Shown: positions 1 to 10,769 of the stretch, piece by piece | Layout of the letters: every line of letters begins with the position of its first letter | Position numbering within the stretch: the stretch's first letter is position 1 | Assembly: GCA_020284085.1 (NCBI GenBank) | Contig: JACEVL010000099.1 | Span: forward strand, 329,988-393,987 | Reading direction: 5' to 3' | Length of the DNA: 64,000 nt | From: Aporrectodea caliginosa | Taxonomy: Eukaryota > Annelida > Clitellata > Crassiclitellata > Lumbricidae | Translations under genes and position numbers: made by a program | The notes under the pieces: model-generated | The model's database searches: none | Seen by the model: only the letters and a program-made list of their open reading frames with translations | Told to the model about the DNA's origin: nothing

Positions 1-155
1 ATAAGGAGTTCCATTCGTTAGTTGCGATGACAAGAACAATGGGCATCATTTATTTGGAGTTAGTTGAAACTAATACAAAACACTTACTGTCTACTCTAAT
101 GAAACCGAGAACCAACATGTCTTCAGGAAGCTTAATCTCTCGTGGCATCAGACAC

Positions 156-428
156 TAGTGCACAATAGTTAGCCAATAAAACGAGTAACTGCATTGCTGC
201 TCTAGAGCTCACTGTAAGTTCGTATAACGTTATTTTGGGTTATGGTTATGCTTATATTCATGTGAATATCGCATCAACGTTGTTACAACATTTAGATTTA
301 GAAGGAAACGATAATATATATAATATTACTTTTCAGTGTTGCATCAACGCCACGACGAACAATAGCAGTGTCACATAATATTTGATATAATTTAGAGTCA
401 CATTTATTGGCTAATTATTGTGCGCTAG
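156..428. repeat. Inverted-repeat element (MITE-like)
   Basis: A roughly 30-base word containing CACAATAGTTAGCCAATAAA near 156-183 returns as its inverted complement near 403-428 with few mismatches. The roughly 220 bases between are AT-rich with no ORF. This resembles a small non-autonomous DNA transposon or a foldback; no target-site duplication was identified. The rest of 1-480 shows nothing else. Confidence 0.4.
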
Positions 429-502
429 CATCCGCTGCCACCAAAGATTATATATTTTCACTCGATTGACAAAATTTCGCTACTGCAAATGAGCCTAACC
501 GT

Positions 503-544
503 CGCCTGTTCTCTTCCTCTTCCTCCTCCTCTTCCTCTTCCACT

Positions 545-576
<32 letters not shown>

Positions 577-640
577 GATTTCTTTTCTTCTTCTTCTTCT
601 TGTTCTTCTTCTTCCTCTTTTTCTTCGTCTTCCAACCTAA
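503..640 (+). repeat. CTT/CCT polypyrimidine tract
   Basis: An almost pure pyrimidine run of CTT, CCT and TTCC units on the plus strand. The Leu/Phe/Pro-rich translation is a by-product of the repeat and is not a gene. Confidence 0.85.
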
Positions 641-889
641 TCAACTGGTCAGACATTATTCTCATCAAGGTACAGAGATTAAGTACTAGTTTATATAAAC
701 AAAAAGCAGTGTCGGTACACGTTATGCATACTAAACTGTCTCCAGCTAAATGTAATACAAACGCAGCAATGCGAACACGTTATCATATTAAATGTATAGA
801 AATTCATGCAGAATACAAATAGGTATCTTACGCTTTCCCCTTGGTTTTCTATAAGAAGACGCTATCCTACATGATTCAGGCGTAGTAAT

Positions 890-1180
890 CCTTGACTTAA
901 ATTCCCCCCTTCAAGAGCTTTTCACGGAACAGGTAACGTAAGTCTACTTAATGTTGCAACTCTTAATCTCTATAGTTTAAATCAAGGGCAACCGAGACTT
1001 CGCAACATGACGATTATCACAAGATTTACGCAGTGGCTGAGAGCTTTGGGCGAAGTGCGTATTCTCGAACGGAGCAGAGGATGCATGAACACAGGAATGA
1101 ATTACTTGTCCAGGTGAGAGCAATTAAAGACCCGTCGAACGCGTCCTGTGGAAGTCCGGAATGAGAACTTTCGCTCGAAG
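890..1180 (+). repeat. Interspersed repeat, copy 1 (uninterrupted)
   Basis: This stretch matches, in inverted orientation, two separated segments at about 10605-10757 and 12511-12635. Shared landmarks are the 'TTCAAGAGCTTTTCACGGAA' word, 'GACTTCGCAACATGACGAT' and 'GAGAGCTTTGGGCGAAGTGC'. The copy here is continuous, so it represents the pre-insertion state of the family. Just downstream (1218-1275) is a short imperfect palindrome of GGGGCAAGTGCCCCCC type. No gene is seen to about 2500. Confidence 0.65.
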
Positions 1181-2504
1181 AGAAGAAGAACAAACACCCA
1201 TAGGCGTAGACTCCGCCGGGGCAGCCGGGGCAAGTGCCCCCCAATAATTGAGATGGGGGGGCATTGCCCCCCCAAAAATCCAGAGGAGAATTTATATTTT
1301 TTTAAAGTGGGGTTATCCTTTTTCAAACAAATAAATGCTCTGTAGGCCTTCTTAATGACATTCACCGTCGTTTATGATAAGAAGAGGAGACGAGCAGTAG
1401 TTTAAGCTAGGCCTGAGGCAGCCATGGGTATGAAGTGTTACCATCTTCAATAATTCTCTTAGCCTCGGCATAATGAGGTCGGGTGTCCAGTCCACTCCCT
1501 CGCCGTCTCATCTTCCAACCGACAGTGTACGTTCAGTGTATTCATTATAGCTGAGTTGGCTAGGGGGCGCAGCTGGATCAAGTGAGAGAGGTATCGTCGT
1601 ATGGTTGCTATAATGTGTCGCTGAGGGAGGGAGGCGGACGGTTTCGTCGTATATGGCGGCCGACGCACAGAACACATAAATATTATATTCAAATAAATTA
1701 AAATTAAAAATTCCGCGGGCTGGCAAATCCTAAACATCAAAAATAACAGTAATAGTACGAATAATATAAATAATATAAAGTACTATTTAATATTTATACT
1801 ATTATACTCGTATGCGTCCGTAACCTTCTTTCATAAATTCTCATTTAACATTTAACATTAATTGGTTGGTCAGTGGCCTACAGTAGGCGGTAAAATGCAT
1901 TACATTACTAGGTATACCTACTAGACATACTGAGTTGCCTAAGATGTCGATAGCAAGTCGGTAAGTCAGTCGACAAGTCTAAGCGACTTAGTCATTAAAT
2001 TTTGACAAATACATGTCTTAGTCGACTAATTTAAATCAGTCGCTAACTCATTCATTCTGTCCTTAGCGACTGACTCCGGGTACTACTCGTGGTTTGGGAT
2101 TTGCAGAGAATCTCTCGATCTTTGAGTTTCAGTAGAAAACACCTTAAGTACAAACTATCTATTCTCGTGTTTATCAGAGTAAACAAGTTTTAAATTTCGA
2201 ATCCGAAGGACCGTGTTGTGACTTAAGGGATGAGTTATAGAACTTGACGTATACACATTGTTATGCAGTGATGTCAGCAGATAAGGCAAACTAATCGCTT
2301 ACTGAAGTCTTATTTAAAAATAATTCTTTTCATTGAATGCGGTTTGTCACTCAGGTTTCAATAAACGAATATGTATACAAACTCTTCAGAACACCTGCGT
2401 ATACAAGATCGTTTTAACTCTCGTTTAGAGACTCTATTCGCTGTTCACGCAACAGATTTACATGCATGCACCATAAAAAAAGAGAACTGATAACATATGC
2501 TAAC

Positions 2505-2651
2505 AACAGGATATTGTAGATGCGCTAACACGACCAGAAGTCCAGTCTGTCTCAGCTGGTTTGGATCTATATCTATAACCTCTAGTAAGAATTTCTTAAG
2601 AATTTATAGCAGTGAACCGATCTCCGTTTAACTCGCTACATCTGAGAAGAC
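2505..2651 (+). promoter_or_regulatory. Duplicated 5' flank of exon-1 copy 1
   Basis: The sequence upstream of the 2652 ATG is clearly related to 12967-13133 upstream of the second copy. Both start with CAACAGGATATTGT and end with CTCGCTACATCTGAGAAGAC directly before ATG. Conservation of about 150 bases ahead of the start codon suggests the proximal promoter and 5'UTR were duplicated with the exon. An AT-rich TATATCTATAA word near 2570 could be a core-promoter element, but that is a guess. Confidence 0.4.
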
Positions 2652-2873
2652 ATGTTTAAGCTATTTTGCGTTGCGTTCGTTTTGATTTACATCACGGGGA
2701 CTGCTGCTAAGTCCCAGTCGACAATTGATGACACTGACATTGGCTGTTTAGACAACGAATTGGAACAGCAGCACAACCATCATCTTGGACAGGCCTTAGG
2801 AATTTTGAAAACGCGTCGTAGTACTCGAGAGACGAGAGAAAAGTTTCAGGTTAGTCTTGAAGAACGAGAGTAG
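2652..2873 (+). pseudogene. Decayed signal-peptide/coiled-coil first exon (copy 1)
   Basis: The ORF starts with MFKLFCVAF and a hydrophobic signal peptide, followed by an acidic stretch and a His-rich segment, and closely parallels the exon at 13134. Relative to that copy it lacks about 23 bases after the GCCTTAG word near 2800. This shifts the frame, so the coiled-coil residues become an unrelated Arg-rich tail; in the ancestral frame a CGA-to-TGA stop is also present. A CAG|GTTAGT donor at 2849/2850 is kept but is now in phase 0, whereas the open copy is phase 1. No propeller exon follows on this strand before 13 kb. I read it as a dead first exon; a short secreted peptide remains possible. 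Confidence 0.6.
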
Positions 2874-3547
2874 GCCGTGGTGCTTGCCTATTGTAGGCCC
2901 TAATGCTCGTACGTAAGACACAACGCAAAATTTTAACAGTTTCACGATGAGCTGCACTTCTAAAGTGGTTCACTTTTCCAGCAGGTTGTGAAAATAATAC
3001 TTTACTCATATCACAGATTTGTTATCGCTCAACTGCCTCAACAAGTCTTTCACTCAAAACTGGAACACTGCTTTTTCACAAATTCTATCCTGATTCCTTC
3101 TCTTCCTTTCACCTTTTCGCCGTTTCGACTCTAAGCACAATCTACCTTAATGACTGTCTGCATGCCCGATCTCTTTGGATCTTGACCTGGAACAGATTTC
3201 ACCAACGCCAATCGATTATGTTTTGAGTAAGCCCCGGTGAATAAGCTGGTTCCAGCGATTTCAATTTTTTGGGCGCTGTAGAAATCTCGAGATTACGATT
3301 ACGATTGCGAGTACGAGGTTTAGTTTTGGAAAAAATCGGGCATATAATAAATCGCTTTGACTAGCTGTTAAAAATCACGTGTCCACAGAGCTTCACAGGC
3401 TTCCTAGAATCATAGTACTCCGATAGCAAAATTAATAATTATTGTGCCGCATTCTGGCACGATTCTATCATTGCTTGCACGGTAATGTAAACTTTAAATT
3501 TACTGGTTTCTATAGCTAATTTTCAGTGATTTATCGGTGAGATCTTT

Positions 3548-4146
3548 CGGTATACGGACGATTGGTCATAGGACGATTGGTCATAGGACGATTGGTCATA
3601 GGTCCTATCGGTCTAGGTCCTATCGACAATAGGGTCTATCGGCGATAAGACTATCGAAGGCTATCGATGGCTGAAACAGAGAAGTTTTTAAAACACGAAC
3701 AGCTATTTACTGGATCATTTACTGTGAAATACGTAATACGAAATACGAACAATACGTAATTATCCTAATAAGTTTCTTGATTGGCACTGATTGTATTTGT
3801 CTAAAAACGATCAATGTCCCCTGCCTTTTATAATACTTGAGTAACATACGGACAATTATTGCTGACACTGATATCAGCTGTTTAGACAACGAATTGGCAC
3901 TGATAGCATTTGTCTAAAACGATGAATGTCCCTAATTGCTGCTTATTTTTGCGTTCGGTGTGTTAGGCTTAAAACTAAAAATGTCCATTATAACTAACGA
4001 CTATAACCAATCAGGCCTATGTCGGTTTATTAGCGGCATATGACCGATAATGACCATTTATAGGCCCTATGACCAATCGTCCATATGACCGATCGTCCTA
4101 TGAAAAAATCGTCCACTGACCAATCGTCCTATGGCCAATCGTCCTG
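3548..4146. mobile_element. Foldback element with GGACGATTGGTCATA arms
   Basis: The left arm carries tandem GGACGATTGGTCATA units (about 3555-3600). The right arm carries the inverse TATGACCAATCGTCC units, degenerate (about 4060-4146). The roughly 600-base interior is non-coding and contains a direct repeat (ATTTGTCTAAAA...ATGTCCC at about 3797 and 3909). It also holds a segment at 3852-3898 that matches the gene exon at 2721-2764. Tandem subterminal inverted repeats are typical of foldback-type DNA elements. Confidence 0.6.
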
Positions 4147-4149
4147 CAG

Positions 4150-5560
4150 AACCGATCCTTCACCATCGCTACTCGCTTGGTTTGAATGGGTGTCACGCCA
4201 TTTAAAAATAGTTAATCTTATTTGACGATCATTTTTCTTATCAAAGATACAAAATATTATTTTAGCAGAACGGAATTTGACATTTGAAAAGCATAAACTG
4301 AAATTTTATTTATTGTGTGCCAGTACAGCACGTTCTTCATGGCAAAAGACAAAAGTCAAAAATATTAGACAAAACTATAGCACAAAAGAGAAGAAAAATA
4401 TGAGACGAAAATATGCATGGTACGCTTGAAGTTTTGAATAGAGGACAAGTTTTTGCCCATCTTCACCGAATGGAACTGGCTCATGAAATTAGTTCTCAGA
4501 GCTGATTGACAACATCAACATAATTATGTTCATCCAGGAATGAGGTGAGTCATTCTATGAGTTCACCATTTACTTCTTCCGACGTTCCGAGTGCGGTGTG
4601 CAGGGCTTTTGCGGATGGAATAAAATTACCGTAACGGTATCATTTATCCACATTTCCGATGGCATGAGAACATTATTAGCGCATCATAAACTCAGCTTCG
4701 TCCATCACCAATTTGAAACGTTCTGGGCGTCGCAGGAAAACAACAGTTAAAGTGCAAATTATTAAACAGTGATGCCATCGAAATAGACCTACGTATGCTT
4801 TAAGAAACGATCCTCTTGGACGTGCCCTCCATTGTTAAACATCTATTACAAGAAATCGTTTTACGCAAATATATGCCGAGAATACACTGTTCTTTGTATA
4901 TATCTGATCATGAGTGTAACATTTGCATTTATGTTTACGAAACAAATCTAACGTCATCTTTGCTCGGATATTTTAAAGTGGCGAGACACTTGTAGACACT
5001 CTGTAGCTAGACGCTGTTTGTAAGCAAAAGATTACGAAGAAGGTGACTGACCATAGAAATGTCGCCAGTGGTTAAAATTCATGACGATCAAATGTTATTT
5101 TAAGGACAAAAAGGTCGATTTTAGATAAAAATCATGATCTGAAATTGACCTTTTGTGCTTAAAATAACTTTTGATCGTCTTACATTTGGTATCCTTGTTT
5201 CTTATCACAGGTAGCCCTCTTCAAGACTAGAAATGCAAGACAGAATTAACCAATTTCAACAATTATTGGTTGAGATCTGATCATTTTTCTTCGATTTTTG
5301 TTAGATTTTGTTTCTTATGACCTTGAAATGACCTTGAATGACCTGAATTTAGTATCTATATTTTATCAGAATATAGCTCTCATTGAGACATACAAACGGT
5401 AAAAGGTTCATCCAAATAATTGGACTCATCATTAATTTTTTTTTATAAAAAGAGGAAATCGACAATGGACCCAAGTCCCAAGACAAAAGCATGGGCGCCT
5501 TGCAGTCCTGGGAGTTTAAGTAGGATATGTTCGGGGGCTTTGAGGTACCTCAGAATAACA
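4150..5560. other. Non-coding stretch with one long hairpin
   Basis: No ORF or exon with splice signals was recognised. The only structure noted is the imperfect palindrome at 5084-5178, with arms of about 38 bases (5084-5122 and 5141-5178) that differ at a handful of positions. Confidence 0.5.
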
Positions 5561-5664
5561 TTTTAAAATTCTGTAAAAAATATTTCTAGACAATATATGA
5601 ATAGAATAATGGGAAACAATAGGGAACGGTTGGTTTCTGCAATGTATCATTTTTCTGGACACCC

Positions 5665-8600
5665 CTACTCTGACTGCCTTTGGCGATTAGTGTTTTCCAA
5701 TAACAAAATTTCCACATTTTCACCAAAAATAGAAATGAATAGCCTTCTTTTTGTGTCGTAATACAACGTATTGTGCAGTTTTCGACCCACTTGACTCCAC
5801 TTAAGACTTTTCGTGTCAAATTGATAAACATTCCCAAAGATTTCATCATCCACAAAGAGATTTTTGTTGTCCGCATCCCAAAACAACGGAACATACGGCC
5901 AGTATGAAAATACGACATCACTGAAAATACGCCCATCAGTACTTTGGAAGCCTACAATCTTCCCAGAGCTGTTGTCTGAACTGTTGCTGATGACGACACT
6001 CAGATCAGTTAGGTTCCAGTTGTCAGCATTCCAGTCAAGCATATATACGTTCCCACTGAACCTGTCAGCTGCCAGATATTCACTGATGTTTCTCTCGAAA
6101 AACATTTGCCCATTCTTGAAGCCAACTGTTTCTCTGAGCTTAAACTGACTGATGATTTGCCCATCAGTGCTTAAAAAACTAACACACCATTCATGACCCT
6201 CGTCTAATCGGTGGCTGATTATGAATTCTCCATCGGGTTTCTGAATGGCACGGAGTGGACCTCTGAAGTCTTTGGGAAGTGAAACATTTCTTACAAGATT
6301 CGCATCTTGATCGTAAATCTTTAAATGCGGAGGATCTTCAGAGTCTTTCAACACCAGTAGATGATTGTCATTGGCTAGTGACAAACTGAACCTTTCACCC
6401 AGGTCCGTCAGCCATTCGCAAACTTCATTCTTATCTGTGTCTATCTTAAAGATGCATTTACGCGTTCTGTCACCAACGTATAAAGTATTTGCGTTTTCAA
6501 TGCCAACCACACTGCCGAGCCATGTAGAATTATGCAGAAGTTTACTCCCATCCACAACTGTAGTTATCAGTAGCAGATCGTGTGGAGTGCTAGCGTCGTA
6601 AGCTCTTATAGTGAAAATATCACCCGGACCGCGACACAGTATGTAGATGAAGTCGATTACATTGATCACCCTAAGAGAGTAACAACTAATTGGAACAAAC
6701 TTTGAGTCCGAACTGATGGTGTATCCTGCAATTTAAACCAACAGAAAGTATGACATTGCAGTGTGCCTAAAGGCTGCAACCGTGGTAGTCATCTTGGATT
6801 GCGTCTGGAATTCGAATCGGTGCTAGACTGCTAGTCATGTGATATTCTGAGTTACCCGGTACCGTTCTCCTTCTAAGTTTCCTTTGATCACGGATTAGCC
6901 GAATTATGATTCAGTAAGTATGAGCGAGACTCATAGACATTTTCAAATGACGTGCATACAATCATAGTATCAACTGCTCATTTTCATGACATTTGAAAAT
7001 TTGAATACGTTAGAAGTCAAGCCTTTTATATTAGTGGCAATATCTTTCCAGAAAGTATAAGCGAAACACAACGAGATTTTTAAATGGCATTTTTCTACTG
7101 CACAACTTCAATATGCTCTGCGTAGATGTTCATGTATGGCGTGGAGAATGACAGTTTCTCTTAGAGCAAAACTACTTAAAGACGGGCCACCACGGTATAA
7201 CGCATTAGCAATAACAATAGCAATACTGGACCTCATAATACGTTATTAAGTATAAACGAAATTGATTGATTGATTGATTGAGTGGCATTCAGCTCGTGTG
7301 GGAATGCATTAGGAATTCCCCATTTTGATAAATGCGACTCATGAGAGATCAGTTTGAAGGTGTTGGGTGTACGCAATTTTTGTTCTTAAGCAGTCTTCGA
7401 ACGTTATCGTCAACTATGGAATCCATATGGGAACGTGTTGACTGCACTCAGACTGATCGATCAAAGAACTCTCAGCACAGTTGTCACATATGAATTCAAG
7501 ATGGGAACATTTTGATTGGAGTCATCCTGTGTGATAGAAATAGCGCAAGTGACACTTGCGACATTTCAATCTGATATTGTCTGAATAGGCCTAGTGTAAC
7601 CTCGCGGAAGAACTCTTTAATCTGGATCACAATTCACATAATTTTAGCTATCAAAGAGAGCACCTCTTCTTACGTTCTTTCGGAGAGGAGCTTAATAAAT
7701 GTCCAATTATAATTACAATTTTAAACAGGATAAAAGGAAAGACATTTTTATCGCTAATGTAAATGAGGAACGCGTTTCTCTTTCACCTCAGCGTATGGGA
7801 TTCAAGTCCTGCGTTTCACGCGAAACTCTTCGTTGTCCATACATGGTGTCAAAGACAACATAATTCAGTGAACAGAGACACACCTCTTTGCCCTCAGTAC
7901 CATGAAACTAAACAACATTGCTCATGCTATTGCTGGGAAATATAATAATAACTTCGTTGTCCATAATAAGAGCATAACTCTACTGTAAATACCATTTTAT
8001 CGTTTAGAACAGATTTCGGAATTCTACCTTCTGATGTTTTCGAGTCGTAAGTTGATTTCAGTGCGTCAACTGTTGTCATGGCGACAGTGGATTCTTCTGC
8101 GACTTCTTTCGTCACTTGGGATTTTCTTTTGGTAACTTTAGTGAGTTGTTTGACTGTTGAGATTGGTGTTGTTGTGTAAGATGTAGTGATACAGTCTAGT
8201 GAGGTGCAACTGTTTGATGTAGATTCTGCTGATGATTCGTCTGTGGTGTGTAATGAAAGCTGAGTGTTTGTAGCTAGTGTATTTTCTGAATTAGTGAAAG
8301 TAGTTTGAGTGTTTGAAGTGGTTTCTTCTTCGGTTTTCTTCGGTGTCGTTGATCTTTCATTTGTCAAATCGTCGGTCGTTCTTTCAAAGCAAGTGTTCGT
8401 CAGTTGACAATTAGCATCACTCATAGATTCTTGGTAACCTACAGGACAGCAATATGAATCATTGGCCATCATCATCTCAAACGTTTATGCTAATTCTTTC
8501 AGATGACCTCGCTGGGCTTTAAGCGCAAATAATTAACCGGCTTTAAATGAAGACGATTGCATAAACCAAAGGCAACAATGTCACCGGTTCCTTTAAATTG

Positions 8601-8898
8601 GTAAACACTGTCACTTGATGTTAGAATTCAATTGTGGTTCCAAAAATAAACACGAAGTTAATGGCAATGAATTAGAGGTCTGTGGGTAGAGTGATTTTGC
8701 TACCCGACCCGTACCCGTAACACGGAACCGTTACCCGTACCCGTACCCGACTCGTACTTAGAATTACTACCCGATCCGACCCGTACCCTCGGGTATACCC
8801 GTACTGTACCCGCCATTTATTAGTTCGATACCGATAGACCCAGTACCTACCAGGCCAATAGTCTCAATAGTTATCATGTAGTAATAATAAATAGGCTT

Positions 8899-8963
<65 letters not shown>

Positions 8964-9579
8964 AGAAAATATTATAATAATAATGATGATGTCAGCGAAC
9001 CTACTGTATGAACCATCGCGCTGCTCAACTCAATTTATTACTTTTAGGCGCATCACGGTTTTAGATTCTAGGCTCACAATTAAACGATTTACGGATATTA
9101 TTAATGTCGGGACTGAACCTCAGATCAGATATATGTAAAAGCACCACGAATGTTTTGATGGAAGCAAGCCACTTTGTAACTTTAATTTGAATATCAGATT
9201 CTATTAATGAATACCACGTTCACTAAGACATAGGTAAGTAATCTTTGAAGGTACAAGACCCACTATTACATGTGACCGCAAAATTTTTCCGCCGGTAGGC
9301 CTACGGGTAAAACCGGGTATACCCGTACCCGTAATGCTCCTACCCGTACCCGACCCGTGAAATGCCTACCCGATCCTTACCCGACCCGCGGGTACGGGTC
9401 GGATACGGGTAAACCCGCGGGTACGGGTATACCTGCAGACCCCTATAATGAATATAGTCAAATTTCAGCTCAGATTAAGATAGCGTATATATGTAAAATG
9501 TAATGCTGTACTTACCGACTATGAACTTAGAAATGACGATGCCTAGGAAAATAATCGCCGTACAGAGTATTCGGAACAT
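5665..9579 (-). CDS. Ser/Thr-stalk beta-propeller protein, 3 exons, 511 aa
   Basis: Exons on the minus strand: 9579-9516 (ATG, donor G|GTAAGT), 8438-8028 (acceptor TGTCCTGTAG, donor AAG|GTAGAA) and 6725-5665 (acceptor AAATTGCAG, ends at a stop). Both introns are phase 1 and the joined frame stays open for 511 codons. Residues 1-21 are hydrophobic (MFRILCTAIIFLGIVISK), either a signal peptide or a type II anchor. Residues 22-158 are a mucin-like stalk, very rich in Thr and Ser with three or four Cys. Residues 159-511 look like a six-blade NHL/TolB-type propeller, with repeated 'LYVGDRTRKCIFKID'-like strands and several N-glycosylation sequons (NST, NVS, NIS, NLT, NSS). The propeller is paralogous to 14638-15467. 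The function is unknown; an extracellular binding role is inferred. Intron 1 holds a MITE. Confidence 0.75.
7258..7281 (+). repeat. (GATT)n tract, probable LINE tail
   Basis: A short TTGATTGATTGATTGATTGA tract lies in intron 2 of the propeller gene. It matches the tail of the LINE at 12.5 kb and probably marks a very short 3' fragment of that retrotransposon family. Confidence 0.4.
8675..9444. mobile_element. MITE with ACCCGTACCCG subterminal repeats
   Basis: The left end (AGGTCTGTGGGTA) and the inverted right end (AGGGGTCTGCAGGTA) are similar. Both subterminal regions (8698-8812 and 9300-9435) are built of ACCCG/GTACCC units, inverted at the right end. A short AATGAATA/T word flanks both sides and may be an imperfect target-site duplication. 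The element fills most of intron 1 of the propeller gene. It contains a (GAT)n microsatellite at 8899-8962, whose Met-run translation is an artefact. Confidence 0.6.
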
Positions 9580-10005
9580 TTTGTCAGGAAACAGTTGATG
9601 CGAATCCTAAACTGTGTGAGTAGTTGACTTTCGATCGTAAGTTAATTAAGACGTTCACCATCCAAAACTTTAACTCGCACCAGCTCTATAGATTTAAATA
9701 GTGCTTCTATTTTATTCAGAAAACGACAATTCGTCTATCGAGTTAAAGATTATAATCCCAGAATTTTCGTGGTTCAATTCTGAGCTTGGTAAAGTCGAGA
9801 GTGAGGCGTCTAATTGTCAAAAAGGCCATCATATAGAGATCCTGAGAACAAGAGGGTATTGTAGTGCACATATTAATATAATTTATGACCAGCCTTGGAT
9901 TTGAATTGCAGTAAATTTACTTAGACACTAGTGTCTGCTGCCACCAGATATCCCTGCTTGTAGACGTGCTGGTTCTCGATTTCATTAGACAGTGTGGGTA
10001 TTGTA

Positions 10006-10181
10006 TTAGCTCCATCTGACACAAGTTAGACCATTTCCAATGTAACCTATATACTTGCAATCGAAAACAATATCGGCTTGTCCACACGGTCTTTGGCCTG
10101 GCATAGGAACGAACAAAGCAGCCTGGCTATTGCGGACATGACTTGATATAGCGCCGGTGTTTAAACTGAGTTCTCTGGGCG
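10006..10181 (-). CDS. Orphan terminal exon, Cys-containing, EGF-like ending
   Basis: A good acceptor (CAAAAAATTCTCAG) precedes an open phase-1 segment of 58 codons ending in TAA at 10006. The peptide contains GQRPCGQADIVFDC and then YIGYIGNGLTC, a spacing that recalls the end of an EGF-like module (C-x-GY-x-GNG-x-x-C). No partner exon was recognised; upstream lies the LINE insertion (10.77-12.5 kb), which may have disrupted a gene. It could be a chance ORF or the last exon of an unrecognised or broken secreted-protein gene. Confidence 0.3.
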
Positions 10182-10769
10182 CTGAGAATTTTTTGGAGAT
10201 TAACATTACATTACAATGATTACATAAACGAATGCGCACAGTAAACAGTTCGCTATTTTCGTAAAATGATACCACCTACATGATACGCATTGTATGTGAC
10301 ATCGTGAAAAATTCCACGAACGGTCTGTGTAAATACAACCTACATGTGACCTGGTAACGACAGACATCTTAAACTTTACCATTCTTCAAATGTTGAGTGT
10401 GTCTATGTATCGGCTCGTACAATATGCATTTAAGAGATTCTGCCATAAACTAATATTCTGTCTGGACATGAGAATTAGCTTAGGGACGTATAATTGTGAC
10501 AGCATAGGTCTTTGTCGTCTTGTTCTGTACAAATTAGACTCACTGTGAATAAGCTAGTATTATAAATCTGGTGGATAATTAGGTATTTGTTCTTTTTCGC
10601 TTCGGGCGAAAGTTCTCATTCCGGACTTCCACAGGACGCGTTCAACGGCTCAGTCACTGCTCTCACCTGGACGAGTATTTCATTCCTGTGTTTCTGTGTT
10701 CTCTTCTTCGTTCGAGAATACGCACTTCGCCCAAAGCTCTCAGCCACTGCGTAGCCTAAATCTAAATCT

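Noticed and set aside
489..689. 66-aa Leu/Phe-rich ORF
   Set aside because: Translation of a CTT/CCT tract; no start context or domain.
1026..1740. Overlapping ORFs on both strands (60-93 aa)
   Set aside because: They lie in and beside an interspersed repeat, lack domains and are not conserved in the second repeat copy.
8899..9138. ORF beginning with about 21 Met
   Set aside because: Reads through a (GAT)n microsatellite inside a MITE.
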